Source of the DNA: Pictodentalium vernedei
Lineage: Eukaryota; Mollusca; Scaphopoda; Dentaliida; Dentaliidae
Reading direction: 5' to 3'
NCBI GenBank assembly: GCA_031216915.1
Contig: CM062292.1
Span: 205,365,262-205,429,261, forward strand
DNA: 64,000 nucleotides
The notes beneath the pieces were generated by a model. It saw only the letters and a program-made list of their open reading frames with translations, searched no databases and was not told the DNA's origin. Shown in pieces: positions 41,804 to 54,600 of the stretch. How positions within the stretch are numbered: position 1 is the first letter of the stretch; each line of letters begins with the position of its first letter. The position numbers and the translations under genes are program-made.

Positions 41804-42007
41804 ACCGCCTGTCTTATTATATTATCTGCAAAGAATACTGCATTGGCGTGATTCTAGGGTGATACTATTTTGTCGAGATAAACGGTTCATCATTTGTTTT
41901 AACCCACCAGAACCAGGTGACCATGTGGTATTCAAACATCGCACATTGACATTTACACACAAGGTTCGATTTTCCAGACATTAACTTTCAGTTTACGTCC
42001 TATAAAT

Positions 42008-42190
42008 GGGGGGCGCTGTAGCTCAGTGGATTGAGAATTGGATTTTAAGCCGAAAGGTCGACGGTTCGATCCTGACAAAAAGTAACTGTATTGTGTCCTT
42101 GGGCAAGACACTTAATCAACCTTCACCCATTGTTAACTCTGCCCAACCAGTACAACTGATCAAACCGAGTGTCTCTAAAAATACAATAAA
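42008..42190 (+). repeat. tRNA-derived SINE, short type
   Basis: Head 'gggcgctgtagctcagtgga' and 'gacggttcgatcctg' are clear A and B boxes. The body is 'gtccttgggcaagacactta', 'cacccattgttaactctgcc' and then an A-rich tail 'aaaaatacaataaac'. The 3' half differs from the other SINEs here, so it is a distinct subfamily. 'gattttaagccgaaaggtcg' is not a sound anticodon arm for a working tRNA. Confidence 0.7.
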
Positions 42191-42228
42191 CTAACAAACA
42201 CAAAAACGTTCAGAATATCGTCTCCTTA

Positions 42229-42290
42229 GTTCCAATGTGTTCTATGTGCCTACTGGCTGCCTACTGGCACATAGAACACATTGGAACTCA
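42229..42290. repeat. Hairpin of the 'gttccaatgtgttctatg' family
   Basis: Same arms as 26697-26748. The loop has a duplicated 'tgcctactggc', making it longer (about 14 bases). Solo copy. Confidence 0.7.
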
Positions 42291-43971
42291 GTGGACGATA
42301 TACTGGGACCAATACTGTAAAACTTTTATGATTGTATTTTCTAGAATCGTATATTCTAGTTATGACTTTAAATGGGTTGAAATGAACCATTATTATTTTC
42401 AAAGATGTGGCTGTTTGCAAATTGGCAAATTGCCATATCTTTTAAAAGGCCAATGATTCATTTTAGTCAGTTTTATTAATAAGTAGAAAATACAATTCTT
42501 GAAAAGACAATTGTCATCTCTTCGCAAATAACCCACGAGCAGAAGTTTAGTTCAAACTCTGGGTTTCGGACGGCGCGTTGCTGATACGGCGACTAAACTT
42601 CATATCCGTGAATAAAACTTCTATGGTTTTATCAAGAATATACTAACTGAATTATTATTGTTCTATATGCATGAGGTGATGAAACAAACTATTCACGCGC
42701 AAATTTCATAAACCGGTTCGCGGTTCTTAAAATTTGCACGTGATCAATCTGATTCTTTCTTTCAAGGACTTTGAACAATTATCATTGGGTTTTTTGTCCA
42801 ATACTGACGCTTTAAATTATATCGTGTTATAAATTACTGATCACAACGAAATGTGCGACTCTATCTTTCTTTTGGGGGAAGTTCAATAATATTTTAATCC
42901 GACAGCACTAGGGCTATCGGATTAAATTACCATGGCCCTTCACTTAGGTGTCTCCTCGTGAACTACCAGCATTTGCTTTGTGCTAAAATATCTGCATACA
43001 AGATTGAAAGGTTTAATTATTTGTTAATGAAGGCGTCTGTGATTTCAATCTCTTTATGTGCCATTCAATATATTCCTCATAAAATGCCCTTTTGTGGCAC
43101 ATTCCTGCAACTAAACACATTTTCAACGGCGTGTCACATAACAGAACTCCAATCGCGGGGTAGGGTTGGTTTCTAGTACTAGTCTATGATATTCAGGACG
43201 GCATATGTCGGATGTCACCCAGTTAAATACACATTATTACCACATTATTACCATAAGTACATGTCCATGAGCATGAGTCAAAAGCGAGCTGTTGTTACAA
43301 AGGTATAGTGCCGAGACCGTATAATCGCTGTTCCGTTTCTGAACGAAAATCTGTATGTGATCAAACGTTCATCTCAGTTGCAAATATTTAGCTGACACCG
43401 AAAAGTGATTAATTCAACGAGTAGTAGTGTTTGTTTGTCATATGTGTCTCAGTTCCTTCGCCATTCTGTTTGTGATCAACCATCTGCTCCTTATCAATTG
43501 TTCAAACTGGTCACGGCTTCATGTATACTTGCACCTATTTGATTTATTAACTTAGAGATCAAGCATCCGCTGGTATCTAGTCCCACCCTTGTATCACCCA
43601 ACATGCATGCACTCTCACACAGATATAGACTTGTATCAGAGGTCTCTGTTACACAATATACTCGAGTAAGTAGGACATTGATTCACAATTATGTATGTTA
43701 AAACAGGCGACAACTCCAGGGAATAAACTCTTGGGGTTAGTATGGCATTACATCACTCTGAATTTCGTTACTTTATTGCGCTGGAGTGAGGCATATTACT
43801 ACTTCGTGATGTTTAACATATACAATGACCTTCGCATATTCATAAAACTGGCACAGGTGATTGCTAATCTGTTGATATGGGAGATCGACCATTCCCAAGA
43901 ATTAGTAATCGGCAATGCCGCAGTAAAAGCCGTGGCAACCTGCTACGCCTTTTCCGCGAGATTGTCAATAG
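42291..43971. other. No gene recognised
   Basis: AT-rich. A small hairpin at 42893-42926 ('taatccgacagc' and 'gctatcggatta') resembles one at about 35840-35870. No splice-flanked ORF supported. Confidence 0.35.
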
Positions 43972-44308
43972 TGGGAGCCCGGTGACTCAGTTGTTTCGGC
44001 ATCAAACCGAAAGGCCCATAGTTCGATCCCCGCCAGGGGTCCTTGAAAAAGGCACTTAATCCCAATTTCCCACGTGGGGGAACGGTGCCGCTGTGCACTT
44101 CGGTGTACTGCCCGTCGATGGTGCCCTTGTCTTCAACTAGTTCTTCCCCTGCTCGTGTGCAGATGGTACGCGGAGAAGTCTGACGTTACTCGCCGCTGCT
44201 AGGAGGTTCTCTCGGGGTACTCCTGCTTCCTCCAACCGTAAAACTGCCCGACGCAAGGTGACCCTGGCTGTCGAATGTGTCGTTAAACGTCAATAAATAA
44301 ATAAATTG
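43972..44308 (+). repeat. tRNA-derived SINE, full length
   Basis: Head 'gggagcccggtgactcagtt' and 'atagttcgatccccgcc'. Body 'cccacgtgggggaacggtgc', 'gtgcacttcggtgtactg', 'cccttgtcttcaac', 'gaagtctgacgttactcgcc', 'gaggttctctcggggtactc', 'ctgcccgacgcaaggtgacc'. Tail 'cgttaaacgtcaataaataa' with TAAA repeats. Best complete example of the family in the window. Confidence 0.75.
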
Positions 44309-44704
44309 CCAATCGACGTAATAAAGTATGTTGACTGCAGATTCCTTGTCTGAATAGCCCGTCGAAAATCATAGGTATTTGTACATAAGAACTGTCTACT
44401 AAATTTATCTCATTGTGGGGTAAACGTGTGTCACTATGCCCTCGCAATATATGGAGATAGTACAGGCCTATTAAATACAGAAAGGTGTTGAATCAAAAAT
44501 CTCCGGATCATGCAAATTAGCCTGAAACAATCGTATTTCTCGTAACAGACGTTATTCCTTGGGATGGTCGGTGTTGTATTTGTGAAGAAAGCAATAGTCT
44601 GTACCTTCCTGTAGCATCGCGGCCTTTAACCATTTGAAAACTCGTTTTCTAGAATGGTATCGCCTTTGTGTACACTTTCAGTGAGTTGGGTCAGTCCAAT
44701 AACA

Positions 44705-44782
44705 ACATATAGGGAGGATAAAATAGTAACTGCAGTCTGCAGTCGCGTGTCTGCAGACTTCAGTTATTATTTTATCATCAAT
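44705..44782. repeat. Palindrome
   Basis: 'gataaaatagtaactgcagt' faces 'cttcagttattattttatc', with 'ctgcag' boxes towards the centre 'tcgcgtgt'. Non-coding, about 35-base arms. Confidence 0.5.
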
Positions 44783-45004
44783 ACTTCGTGTATAGACTTC
44801 TTATAATAAGACAAAAATGGAACGAAATTGTGCCTTGGACCGAAAAATCGGTCTTACGAATTCAAAGTGTTAAATTGTTGTTGTGAAACTTACTTGAACG
44901 AAAAAAAATGAATGTTTTTGTTCAAGTTACATGCAACAGAAAAATAGGGTAGTTTGGTCCTTCGGTAGGCTTTTTTTATTTGTTTTATAATCTTATTTTC
45001 TCAT

Positions 45005-45218
45005 CCAGCCACCTGACCATTTATCAAAACTAATGGTCAAAATCGTCAGTGCCATCTACAAAAATCACCATTCAAATGTTTTGGTCTGAAAAACATAACT
45101 TATAGTCCCTCATTGCAACGAGCTCGTTCCACCGATGAGTCATAACTTATGATTTGGACGCAAAGAATGATAATTTACACTCATCAGAATATTTTCTAAA
45201 GTTTCACCTGAAGGGTTA
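45005..45218. mobile_element. Decayed TTAA palindromic MITE
   Basis: Keeps 'aaaaacataacttatagtcc', 'cgagctcgttcca' and 'gagtcataacttatg' of the core and 'gaagggttaa' at the right end. Heavily mutated. Confidence 0.5.
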
Positions 45219-45437
45219 AAATATATTATATATATATTCCAGTATACATATATTGGACGCTAGGGCTGTAAGTATCATTTTAAAGAGAAATAAGTATTTG
45301 TGCCAGGAGCTCATAAAATGCTTAATGTCGGGCAAGTTAGGAAAGGTCTGGAAACTTAAACGGTTTCATTTTATCCTCAGCCTAATAGTCTGACTGGAAA
45401 CGTATTACAGGAATTCGAATGTTTTGATGTGAGTTGC

Positions 45438-45574
45438 TTATTTGTCACTGTCAAATGTTTTTGGTGTAAACGACGACCAACTACCTCCTCTCTTTTTATA
45501 CACCAAAAATGATATTGCACAAGCTAATATGAAACATCCAAACAACATTGAAAGTCCAACTGCAACCAAGTGAC
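45438..45574 (-). CDS. Gene 1, last exon: transmembrane helix and cytoplasmic tail
   Basis: Preceded by a pyrimidine-rich tract and TTGTAG at 45575-45577. Starts with two bases completing the split Gly codon of the 49164-49272 exon. Reads HLVAVGLSMLFGCFILACAI, SFLVYKKRGG and SWSSFTPKTFDSDK, then TAA. The 24-residue hydrophobic run followed by KKR is a type I membrane anchor with a 20-residue cytoplasmic tail. 'YTGGHLVAVGLSMLFG' is like the 'YSSG.(M/L)AG(L/I)G(I/F)GM' junction I recall at the end of the LolA-like membrane proteins. I see no AATAAA within about 200 bases downstream. Confidence 0.82.
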
Positions 45575-45779
45575 CTACAAGCAAACAAAAGACAAAATAT
45601 ATTAATACTCGCGTTCTGTTTGAATCGAAAGTCATCTGTGTTAAACATTTTCGCTTTGCATTCCAATTTCGTGGCTCCATCTTTTTAAAAAGGAAGTGGC
45701 CTGTCCCAATTTTCACTCTCGTGTGAATAGATTTTAATTTTTATCGCATAAAAATCCAAATTATCTACCAATAAACAAC

Positions 45780-46935
45780 CGAGTTAATTGTTAAACGAGT
45801 TAGTTTAAACAATATTTTATTCTTTAAATATGTCAAATATAACACATAGGTTTGCAAAATGGAACTAAATAGGATGAGATATCTTACAATATAACATTTG
45901 TTCAACAATCTACAGTATCAGAATAATAGAGTGATTTGACAAAAAGCTGAAACCTTATGTGCGTCATCTCCCTGATCCATGAAATATATCAATTATCTGA
46001 GGCGGTGGGAGACACCACTTAAACTAGTCCAAAGCTACCTTAGGTCAAGACCCATATTCAAAATTATAATATAGTCTGGCCAGGTACCAAGCTAACTGGA
46101 TGGGGCATCGCATCCATGAACACAACAGTGTATGGGGGCGATGCCCCGGCCAGTGTAATGCTAATAGTTTAAGCAAGCAAAGGTAGCTTGAAGCACAGGG
46201 ATTTAAACGTGAGTTGTCCGTTGTTAAACGAGTTGATTATTTTACAGATAGGACTACGGCCAAAATAGACATTCTGTACTCAAGCCTTGAAGTAAGTCTC
46301 TCTAAAATACCACAGTAAAATTTACTATTCAAGATGTCAGCAATATAATCGAGAACTACCGGAGCAAAATATTGGCCACAGCGGATATCAACCGACAGTT
46401 AGAAGTAGAATGTAAAGGCTGCAAAGATGACATTTTCTTTCTGTCCCAAATGTGTGCACAGGGATACACACGCCTCTCCCATACACACACATCAAATGCA
46501 ATTTGTAGTCGCGATGCATCTTTCATTTTTTCGTTATATACGGCCATTCGTTGTCTGAGCTCGTTTGGTTGAATCATCGAGTTGTGAGGAAACCTTCAGA
46601 TTAGTGGGTTATATAAAGCAGGATTATAAAGCGTATGATACCGCGCACAACTGTGACATGGGCGTGCATCTTCCCACTGTTAAGCGAAGTGTAACAACAT
46701 ATGTGTGGTGTAACACAGATCTCATAACTGAATTGCTGTCGTATTACAAAAATTTCGAAATGTTTTCTGGAAAACTTTGTGGGCCTGATACAGCCTATAC
46801 GGGATCTTGGTATCATTGCCTCTTTTTCCGCAATAGCCTTTGTTTCTCGTTGTACGCCAGATTTACATGGGCGCAAAAATTCACACATTCTCAAAAAGAT
46901 TCAGACGTCGTCACGTGCATGTCATTTAACACTAT
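45780..46935. other. No gene recognised
   Basis: Overlapping ORFs on both strands between 46356 and 46975 lack motifs and splice support. A weak foldback (about 46040-46200) contains 'caaagctacctt' against 'aaggtagctt' and 'ggggcatcgc' against 'gcgatgcccc'. Confidence 0.35.
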
Positions 46936-47542
46936 AGGTTCCGCTCCACGGATTTCCAGGCATTTCCTAAAATGACATGTTATACATTCTCTTCAAATGC
47001 AAATATTCTGTAACTTAGTTGTATAACCCATAACATGTATTACATTTCCCAAATCCACTAAAAACATATAACACTATCTGACTAAGTAGAAATGAATAAT
47101 TTGAACATGGGTGAAATAATTTACTGTCAAAGGCAAGACTTCAATCTGGAACATTGCATGAAAATTGCCGATACCCGTCATTTTCAGCCACCCAGATGAC
47201 TCACAAGCAGAATTTTCTCACTATCCCCACCCACCTAATCCCGGAGCATATAACCCCCTGTTTCCAAAATGTGAAAAAATCCATGTTTCCGTCTATTTTT
47301 AGTTACATACCTGGTAATAAAATCGTGTAAGAATGACATTTGAAAAAAATTATTTACCCTTATCCACCAGACTCTAACTTCAAGACCAAAACTTCAAATT
47401 CTCTTGTCCACCAAGTAGCCTAATGTAATCATATATGTGATACTAAAATATATCTCCAATTTACATGGCATTAGTTTCAGCATATGCCCTATGTTTAGAA
47501 TTTCACCCCTGTGCGATAGATCGAAACTGTAGAGCGGAACCT
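46936..47542. mobile_element. TIR element 'ggttccgctcca', copy 1
   Basis: A 607-base unit with inverted ends AGGTTCCGCTCCA(C) and GTAGAGCGGAACCT. The interior ('tccaggcatttcctaaaatg', 'cattacatttccc', 'gggtgaaataatttactgtc', 'aatttcacccctgtgcgata') matches 48283-48930 in the same orientation. No coding sequence and no clear target duplication. Non-autonomous DNA element of unknown superfamily. Confidence 0.65.
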
Positions 47543-48282
47543 TAAGAGAAAACAAGAGTGATCTCCCCTTGGATCTTACTCAGGCAAAAGAATGTGGAGT
47601 CTATCCTGAGTTGAATGAAAAGTGTCTACTTGCAACCAGTGAAAATATACAGCATGGTCTTTGTGACTGCCGAATAGCTTTTGCCTCCTCAACCCCCACA
47701 TTGATCTGAGCCACTGGAGATAGCTTTTTATTATTGCCACCAGACACAGTGATTACCCAGGTCCTGTCAGTAGCACTGTTAGATACAATCAAAATGTAAA
47801 ACAATATGCAGTAACAACCTTTGTTTTTTGGTGAGGGTGTTGATCGCTAGATATAAAAGGGTAAACGGCTTAATGGACAGATGACACACGGACATGACAC
47901 CAATGATCAAAATGAAAAAGTACACACTATAGTTGCAATTCTGTGGAGAACAATAACAACCGGGCTGTTCATAATTGTATATATCTATCATGAATACAGA
48001 GCTTAGTGTTTAGGAAATGCACTACTCTATCATAATTTGTTTTTGAAATCTGACGTAAATTCAAAAAGTTGCGAAATAAAGCTACATCAACAAATTTCTC
48101 AAAATTTCCACCTATTTCCTTCAAGTTGCGCTGAGATATAATTTGATGAATGTTAACTATCACTAACAATTGCACACAAACCAGAATAATATAAAGTTTT
48201 TGAAAAATGGTGTATTTTGAACTTAAACACAAACAAAGAACTTCCTGTTCAAGAGTAGACACTGACGGCAAAATGTTCTTAA

Positions 48283-48930
48283 GGTTCCGCTCCATAGTTT
48301 TCCAGGCATTTCCAAAATGACATGCCATACAATCTCTTCAAATACAAATACTCTGTAACGTAGTTATCTAACCCATAACATACATTACATTTCCTGAGTC
48401 CACTAAAAACAAATAACACTGTCTGACCAAGTAGAAATAAATAATCTGAATGTGGGTGAAATAATTTATTGTCAAAAGCAAGACTTCAGCTTGCAAAATT
48501 GCATGCAAACATGCCGATACCAGTCATTGTCAGCCACCAGCAGTCTCAAAAGCAGAATTTTCCCACTATGCCCACTCACCTAACCCTGGGGCATATAACC
48601 CCCTGTTTCTAAAATATGAAAAACAAAATTCCTTGTTTCCGTCCTATTTTTAGTTATATGCCTGGTAACAAACTCGTGTAAAATGACATTTTAAAAAATA
48701 GCCGATTTTTCTAGGCCATTGTTTCCCATAATTCCTCTGGTAATTTACCCCTATTTATCAGACTCCAACTTTAGGACCAAAACAGCAAATTGTCTTGTCC
48801 ACAAATTAGCCCAATGTAATCATATATGTGATACTAAAAATATATCTCCAATTTACATGGCATTACATCAACATATGCCTTATATTTAGAATTTCACCCC
48901 TGTGCAATAGATCGAAACTGCAGAGCGGAA
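48283..48930. mobile_element. TIR element 'ggttccgctcca', copy 2
   Basis: Same family and orientation as 46936-47542, 1.35 kb away, ends AGGTTCCGCTCCATAG and CTGCAGAGCGGAACC. It carries about 50 extra bases ('agccgatttttctaggccat', about 48698-48750) that are absent from copy 1. Either an insertion here or a deletion there. Confidence 0.65.
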
Positions 48931-49163
48931 CCATACTCTGTCTGTCGACATCTGTAGACGACTAAGAGAGTGGTCGCCCTTTACCTTTTCATTTCTCGAG
49001 ATGGCGGTAGATAATAACTTGTTCACATTTAAGTGAGAATTTTGTCAATTATTAATCATGGAAATTGCAAATTCAGTGTAAAGGAAAAAGTAGTAGGAAA
49101 AATTACAAACAATATAGCTACACGAGTATGTGTCAGAACTAACATTTTGAAGCAAATACTCAC

Positions 49164-49272
49164 CGCCGGTATATGGGTTTTGCTTTGGTCTTAAGCTGCT
49201 CGATAACGGCTCTTTTACTGTTAATACAGATTTCATCGTTAATGATACTGGAATGGCTCTGAGATTTATTGT
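49164..49272 (-). CDS. Gene 1, exon before the transmembrane exon
   Basis: A 109-base exon between GTTTGCAG and GTGAGT. Phase 0 at the start matches the end of the 50908-51087 exon, and phase 1 at the end matches the 45438-45574 exon. Reads TINLRAIPVSLTMKSVLTVK and EPLSSSLRPKQNPYTG. The Ser/Pro-rich last third is a typical juxtamembrane stalk. The first part 'INLRA.P.SL' would be the last strands of the membrane-proximal domain. Confidence 0.78.
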
Positions 49273-49486
49273 CTGCAAACAGAAAGAGAAAGGCATTGAA
49301 TCAGTAAGGCGTTCCTGCACAACAAGTTTACTATTTCGTGATAAGGTGTGTAACAGAGAGAGAATTATTCATTGTAGAATGCTTGAAATTCATCTCATGG
49401 CCCTGTTAAAGCATTCTGGTACCTACCATACAACGGTTTCATATTCTGTGCATGTGATTCTTACCTTATTCGTTATGGATTGGTCA

Positions 49487-49552
49487 TGTTGCAATTTATT
49501 GGATAGTGCCCCTCGACACTTTCCAATAAATTGTAACATAACGAATTCATTT
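49487..49552. repeat. Hairpin, 'ttgcaatttattgg' type
   Basis: Arms 'tgttgcaatttattgga' and 'ccaataaattgtaaca' around 'tagtgcccctcgacacttt'. Related to the perfect palindrome at 28109-28164. Confidence 0.55.
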
Positions 49553-50109
49553 GAACAAACTTCACAATAAAAATTAATTTAGTGATATACCAGTATTACA
49601 CAAAGAAAGAGCATATGTTTAAAAGTTGGGAATTTCTATACTCCAGAGCAAAATTTATTTCACACGGAAGAACATCCCTAGTATGTAGGAATATTTTTAG
49701 CCTGAGAATGATTTCTGGCCTTCCGATACGTCTTGTGGGAAATATATTATGTTACCAGAAATAGACGATCTGAATCGTAAAGATATACTGTTGTTGTCCA
49801 ATGCGCTTCGCTTTTTATTTAGCAATGGAACTTTGATACAAATCGATATATTTCTGTAAGTATATCCTGGGCTGGAATTCCTTCATTTGTATGCAATATT
49901 TCCATGCTGTGGGGGAGAGAAAATACGTTATTTAAGATATGAAAGCCGATTTCAGTTTACCACCAATCGTCTGTCAAAGAACATTTTCAGCTGCAATGTT
50001 TTTCCATAATGCCTTTTGAAAAGCACCAGCTCCTTTTATAAATATTCTGCTTGCTAGATCTCCTTGCCATTTATTAAAAGTGGTTAAAAATCGCTGTACA
50101 ATAATAACA

Positions 50110-50825
50110 TGTATCATATTACTCGTCCGTTTTGTTCACTTTGAAACATTTGATATTTTGTTTTCATATTACTCAGTGATAAATAAAGCCTTCCGTCAAT
50201 TTCATTGGTCAATTTCAAAACTAGACAATTTGATTGTCTGAGCAAAATACAACTGGGCCACATATTCATAATTTGCATAATTAAAGTTGGGAGCTTTCAT
50301 TGGTCAAATTCAAAACTTGACACTTTGATTGACTAAACAAAATACAACTGGGTCACATTTGCATAATTTCAGTATGGAGAATTTACGTTATCTGTCATAT
50401 TTAGGGTGGGTTATATTGTATTAATATTTTACCTACAAGAAAAACGCCATTCATTTTTTTTTTTATATTTTCAGTTTTTGCTTCCAAAACATAGGTTATG
50501 ACCCCTCATTGGAACGAGCTCGTTCCAATGAGGGGTCATAATCTATGTTTTGGAAGCAAAAAATTAAAATTTTTAGTTATACGAGGATGTTTTTCCAAGT
50601 GCCGTTTGCAACTCAAGTTAGGTGATGGGTTAAAAAGTCATACTAAGTGGCTAATTTGTGCGTGTGTGTGTCATATGATAAATAGAATATGAAATTAGTG
50701 TTTTTCTCATATAATATTTATGAAACTCGTCCGAATTTTCCGTTTGGGCTCGCCAGTGGCTCGCCAAAACGGAACATTCTCAGACTCGTTTCATAAATAT
50801 TATATGAGAAAAACACTCATTCCCC
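50110..50825. mobile_element. 740-base composite foldback repeat, copy 2
   Basis: Same orientation and layout as 4461-5200: 'ggtcaatttcaaaactagac' head, core palindrome at about 50480-50560 (shorter, centre 'cgagctcg' once instead of twice), 'gttaggtgatgggttaa', then the second palindrome at about 50697-50820 with 'ccgtttgggctcgccagtgg' centre. The two copies flank nothing shared, so they are independent insertions. Confidence 0.7.
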
Positions 50826-50907
50826 TCTATTTATTGACATCAGTAGACCGATATGCGAAAAATCGAAACGCAGTTTTAATGAATTTTAAATACATTATAA
50901 AACTCAC

Positions 50908-51087
50908 ATCTTTAACGCTTTTGCCTGGTACCTTAACTGAAAATTCCCCTCTCTTAATTGCCGTTGCCAACAGATTAGACGCAACGGATACGCTGGTCTG
51001 TTGCTTAATGTTTGCCGCATCTCCCTTTATAGGCGCTTTGTCTAACATTGAGAAAAACACGATGATGTTGGTCGGACCATAGCCAAT
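50908..51087 (-). CDS. Gene 1, membrane-proximal domain exon
   Basis: A 180-base exon (60 codons, phase 0-0) between TTTCAG and GTGAGT. Reads IGYGPTNIIVFFSMLDKAPI, KGDAANIKQQTSVSVASNLL and ATAIKRGEFSVKVPGKSVKD. With the preceding exon it forms a pattern of helix ('FKRAIYTSVSSFVNI'), strand ('RITNLK'), strand ('TNIIVFFSML'), helix ('SVASNLLATAIKRG') and strand ('EFSVKV'). That is similar to the alpha/beta layout of SEA-type or related juxtamembrane domains. The coding call is strong; the fold is inferred from the order of helix- and strand-like segments only. Confidence 0.82.
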
Positions 51088-51660
51088 CTGAAAGAAATTA
51101 AAATTTCAATCCACAAAAAGAAATTATATATATGTAGTAGCATGGCACAAATAACACATTGAGATACCCGTGAATATTTTATATGCCTCTGGAACAAGTT
51201 TTCGGCATACGCCTTCATCAGATTCAGACTATTCACAACAAACAATTGAAAATTACGTAAGCGCAACAGAGAACATCGTGGCATATGTCTGTGAGGCGTA
51301 AAGCTGGGCAACCTTTAATTTCTAGCCAAACTAATCATTCTCTCCACGGAGCCATTAAGTCCGAGTCTTTGCTGATGCCTCGTTCAAATCCATCAAATAA
51401 ATGAATAAATTGTTGTTCGACAACCCTTCTGGTGTTGATGTTCTTCAAACCAACCTTCAAAACTTGAATTCGGATGTCGGAAAATGAATGATTGGGGAAA
51501 TTAAACTAAACGGCAACTGGTAGTCCGAAGTCCGATAAAAGATGATTTTATGAAATGACCCGAATCAGCAAATGGCATAGCGGGGATTCAAACCAACGCC
51601 GAGGGAGTTTCATTTGGCACCAACTGTCTGTCGGGGACCGAGTGGTGTGCGAGTTTTGGT
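51088..51660. other. Intron of gene 1, no further feature
   Basis: Start of the 10.3-kb intron between 51088 and 61374. Nothing recognised here except an AT-rich stretch before the LINE. Confidence 0.4.
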
Positions 51661-54600
51661 ATAGTTTCGCTAGAATTATAATACTAATATACACATTTAT
51701 ATAGCGCCAAAATTATAGTTCAGAAGATATAGAACCATATTCTAAGGCGCTGTGCATGTTACTGAGCTCGTGCAAATATATAAACGGAATATATATAGTA
51801 TCTTACAGTCCACAACATCACTTATAGGCTTTTTGAAACAGGTGTGTTTTGGGATCTTTCTTGAAAAGGTTGACATCTGACAGTCTTTTTAGGTGTTCGG
51901 GTAAATTATTCCACAAGTGAGGGCCAGCAATGAGAATGACCTATCTCCAAATGTCTTACACCTATGTTTTGGAACATGTAGCAGCATTGTACCATCGGAC
52001 CTCAGGTTGTATTGGCACACATTCTTGGTATTAAGAAGTTCTTCTAAGTAGGCTGGTGACATGTTGTTTTGTGTCTTAAAAACTAATAATACAGTTTTGA
52101 AAATTATTCTGTACTTAACTGGCAGCCAGTGCATATCTCTCAGAACAGGAGTGATGTGTTGAGATCGTGATATCCTACATACCACTCAGGCTGATGCATT
52201 TAGTACCATCTGCAGGCGAGAGTACTGATATTATGGAAGGTTGAACAGTAAGGCATTACAATAATCCAAATGTGAAGTTACAAAGGCATGGACTAGGGTT
52301 TTTGTTGAGTCTTTGGTGAGGAACTGTCTATTTAACTTTGTATAGACCTCTGAAAACCTTATTGCACATATTTGTAACATGTCTGTCCATAGACATGGTA
52401 GAGTCGAAGAATGCACCAAGATTACGTACACTGTTACTTGCACTGATGGCGGTATCTCCTACCTTCACTGAATTGATGTCATCTTTAGTGAGTTGTTGTC
52501 GTGAACCAATTATTAAGAATTCAGTCTTATCAACATATATTATTAATTTGTTTGAAATTATCCTTGTGCGAATGTCCGAAATACATGATTCAATAGTTTC
52601 TAGAGCTTTAGTTTGATCCTTGATTGATGGTCGAAAAGAGAAATAGACCTGTGTGTCATCAGCATAACCGTGGACGTCAGGCAGACGAGATTCAATGATG
52701 GTGAACATTTTTGAAATATACAATAGAAACAGAACAGGACCAAGGCAACTGCCCTGTTGGACTCCACATTCAAGATGGAAGTCTTTAGACAGATGACTGT
52801 TATTGATACACGCTGCTGTCTATTCTTGAGGTATGATGATAGCCAGCTAGCTGCAACACCATTAAGTCCAAAATCAGAATTCATTGTCCCCAGCAGAGTT
52901 TTATGACAAACAGTGTCAAAAGCAGCACTAAGGTCTAAAAGAACAAGCAATGTTACCCTTCCAGACTCCATATTAAGGAGTATGTCATTCTGAACCTTGA
53001 GTAATGCCGTTTCAGTGGAGTGAAATTTTCTGAATCGAGTCGTGTTGGCCGGTAATGAAGCATCCATGTCACTGTGTAATATTAGTTGGTTAATTGCGGC
53101 TTTTTCACACAGCTTAGGGACGAACGGTAAGTCACTCACTGGTCGGAAGTCTTTAAACACAAGTGCCGCACCTTGTTTCTTCAGAAAAGGATTAACAATT
53201 GCTGTTTTCCACGCATCAGGCACATATCCTTCTAGCAGAGACATGTTGATCATTTTTGTGATTACAGGAGCCAAAGAGTCTACACATCATTTGAAAATAG
53301 ATGCTGGCATTGGGTCGAGTTGACATGAGGCATTTGAGGATTCTTTTATTAATTTGGTTACCTCGTGGATTTCTAAAGGTCGAAAGGTTGAAAGCTCTTT
53401 TTCTGATGGTCTCTGTTTGATGTCAGTTTTGTCTACATTTATGTTCTTAACTTTTTCCTGAATTAATTTTATTTTTTAATGAAGAATTCGCCAACTTGAT
53501 CAACTAGATTTTCGTGTGGTGGAAATGACACACTTTGTTTTTCTGTACACAGATTTTTAACAACTTTAAAAATTGTTTTGCTGTCACCATTACAAGCTTC
53601 AACACATGTTGTGTAGTAAGATTTTCTGGCATCTTTTAGTTTGTTGGAGAACTGACTACGAATAGTCTTATATTCTGCTTCCTCGTTGTAAGAGTTAGAT
53701 CTTTCCCGCTCTTGCTTTCGACGATTAGCTTTCAGAGTTATCAGTTCATTGGTAAATCAGGGTATACTTGGGCGAATAATTAATGTTTTGGTTTTCAAAG
53801 GGGCATGCTCATCCAGTAGAAAAGACAATGTGTTGTTGTATAATTTCGCCAGATCATCCAGGTTAGCACACTGAAAATTACACAAATCTGATTTTTCGAT
53901 GTCACATTTAACTTGTTAAAGTCAATTTGATTGAATTTTCGGAGTGTTACTTCTTTACGTGTCAGTGATGTTTTTCGAACACCTAGTGTGCACTCAGCAA
54001 ATGAATGGTCAGATAATCCGAATGGGATTAATGGCTCAGAAAGCTGAAAGTCATTAGTACATCTTGTGATGGTAAGATCAAGAGTGTGTCCAGAGGTATG
54101 AGTAGGCCCATTAACATGTTGTTGTAAACCAAGTGTTTCTGAGAGGTTCATAAACTTGTTAGCATCACTGTCATTGTTGTCATCCATATGTATATTAAAA
54201 TCACCGATTATAACGAGTTTTTCAGAACACATAACAATGGATTCAAGGCACACAGAAAATTCTTCAAATAAAACACTGGTCGAGATAGGGTGATTTTTGG
54301 AGTAAGGTGGTCGATATACACCCACAGTTCGGATGTTGGTGTCAGCCCAGCATATAGTCCATTCGGCATATTCAAAAGAAGATTTATCTCCTTGGGTTGA
54401 GATTTTAATTTGTATATTCTCTCGGCACATGAGACCAATTTCACCTCCAGTCCTAGCATTAATCCTTGAAAATATATCCTTCCCAGGAAATTCCTGAAAC
54501 AATTACACTGTCCTGATCAGTTAGCCAAGTCTCAGTAACCAAACAGAAATACATTTTGTTATTGACGATGTGTTCTACAAAATCAGGAACCTTATTCCTC

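Noticed and set aside
42008..42080. Possible tRNA gene on the plus strand
   Set aside because: Same reasons; followed by the SINE motif 'ttgggcaagacactt'.
47601..48328. Minus-strand ORFs between the two 'ggttccgctcca' elements
   Set aside because: No motif, and the second one runs into the element end; not supported as transposase remains.
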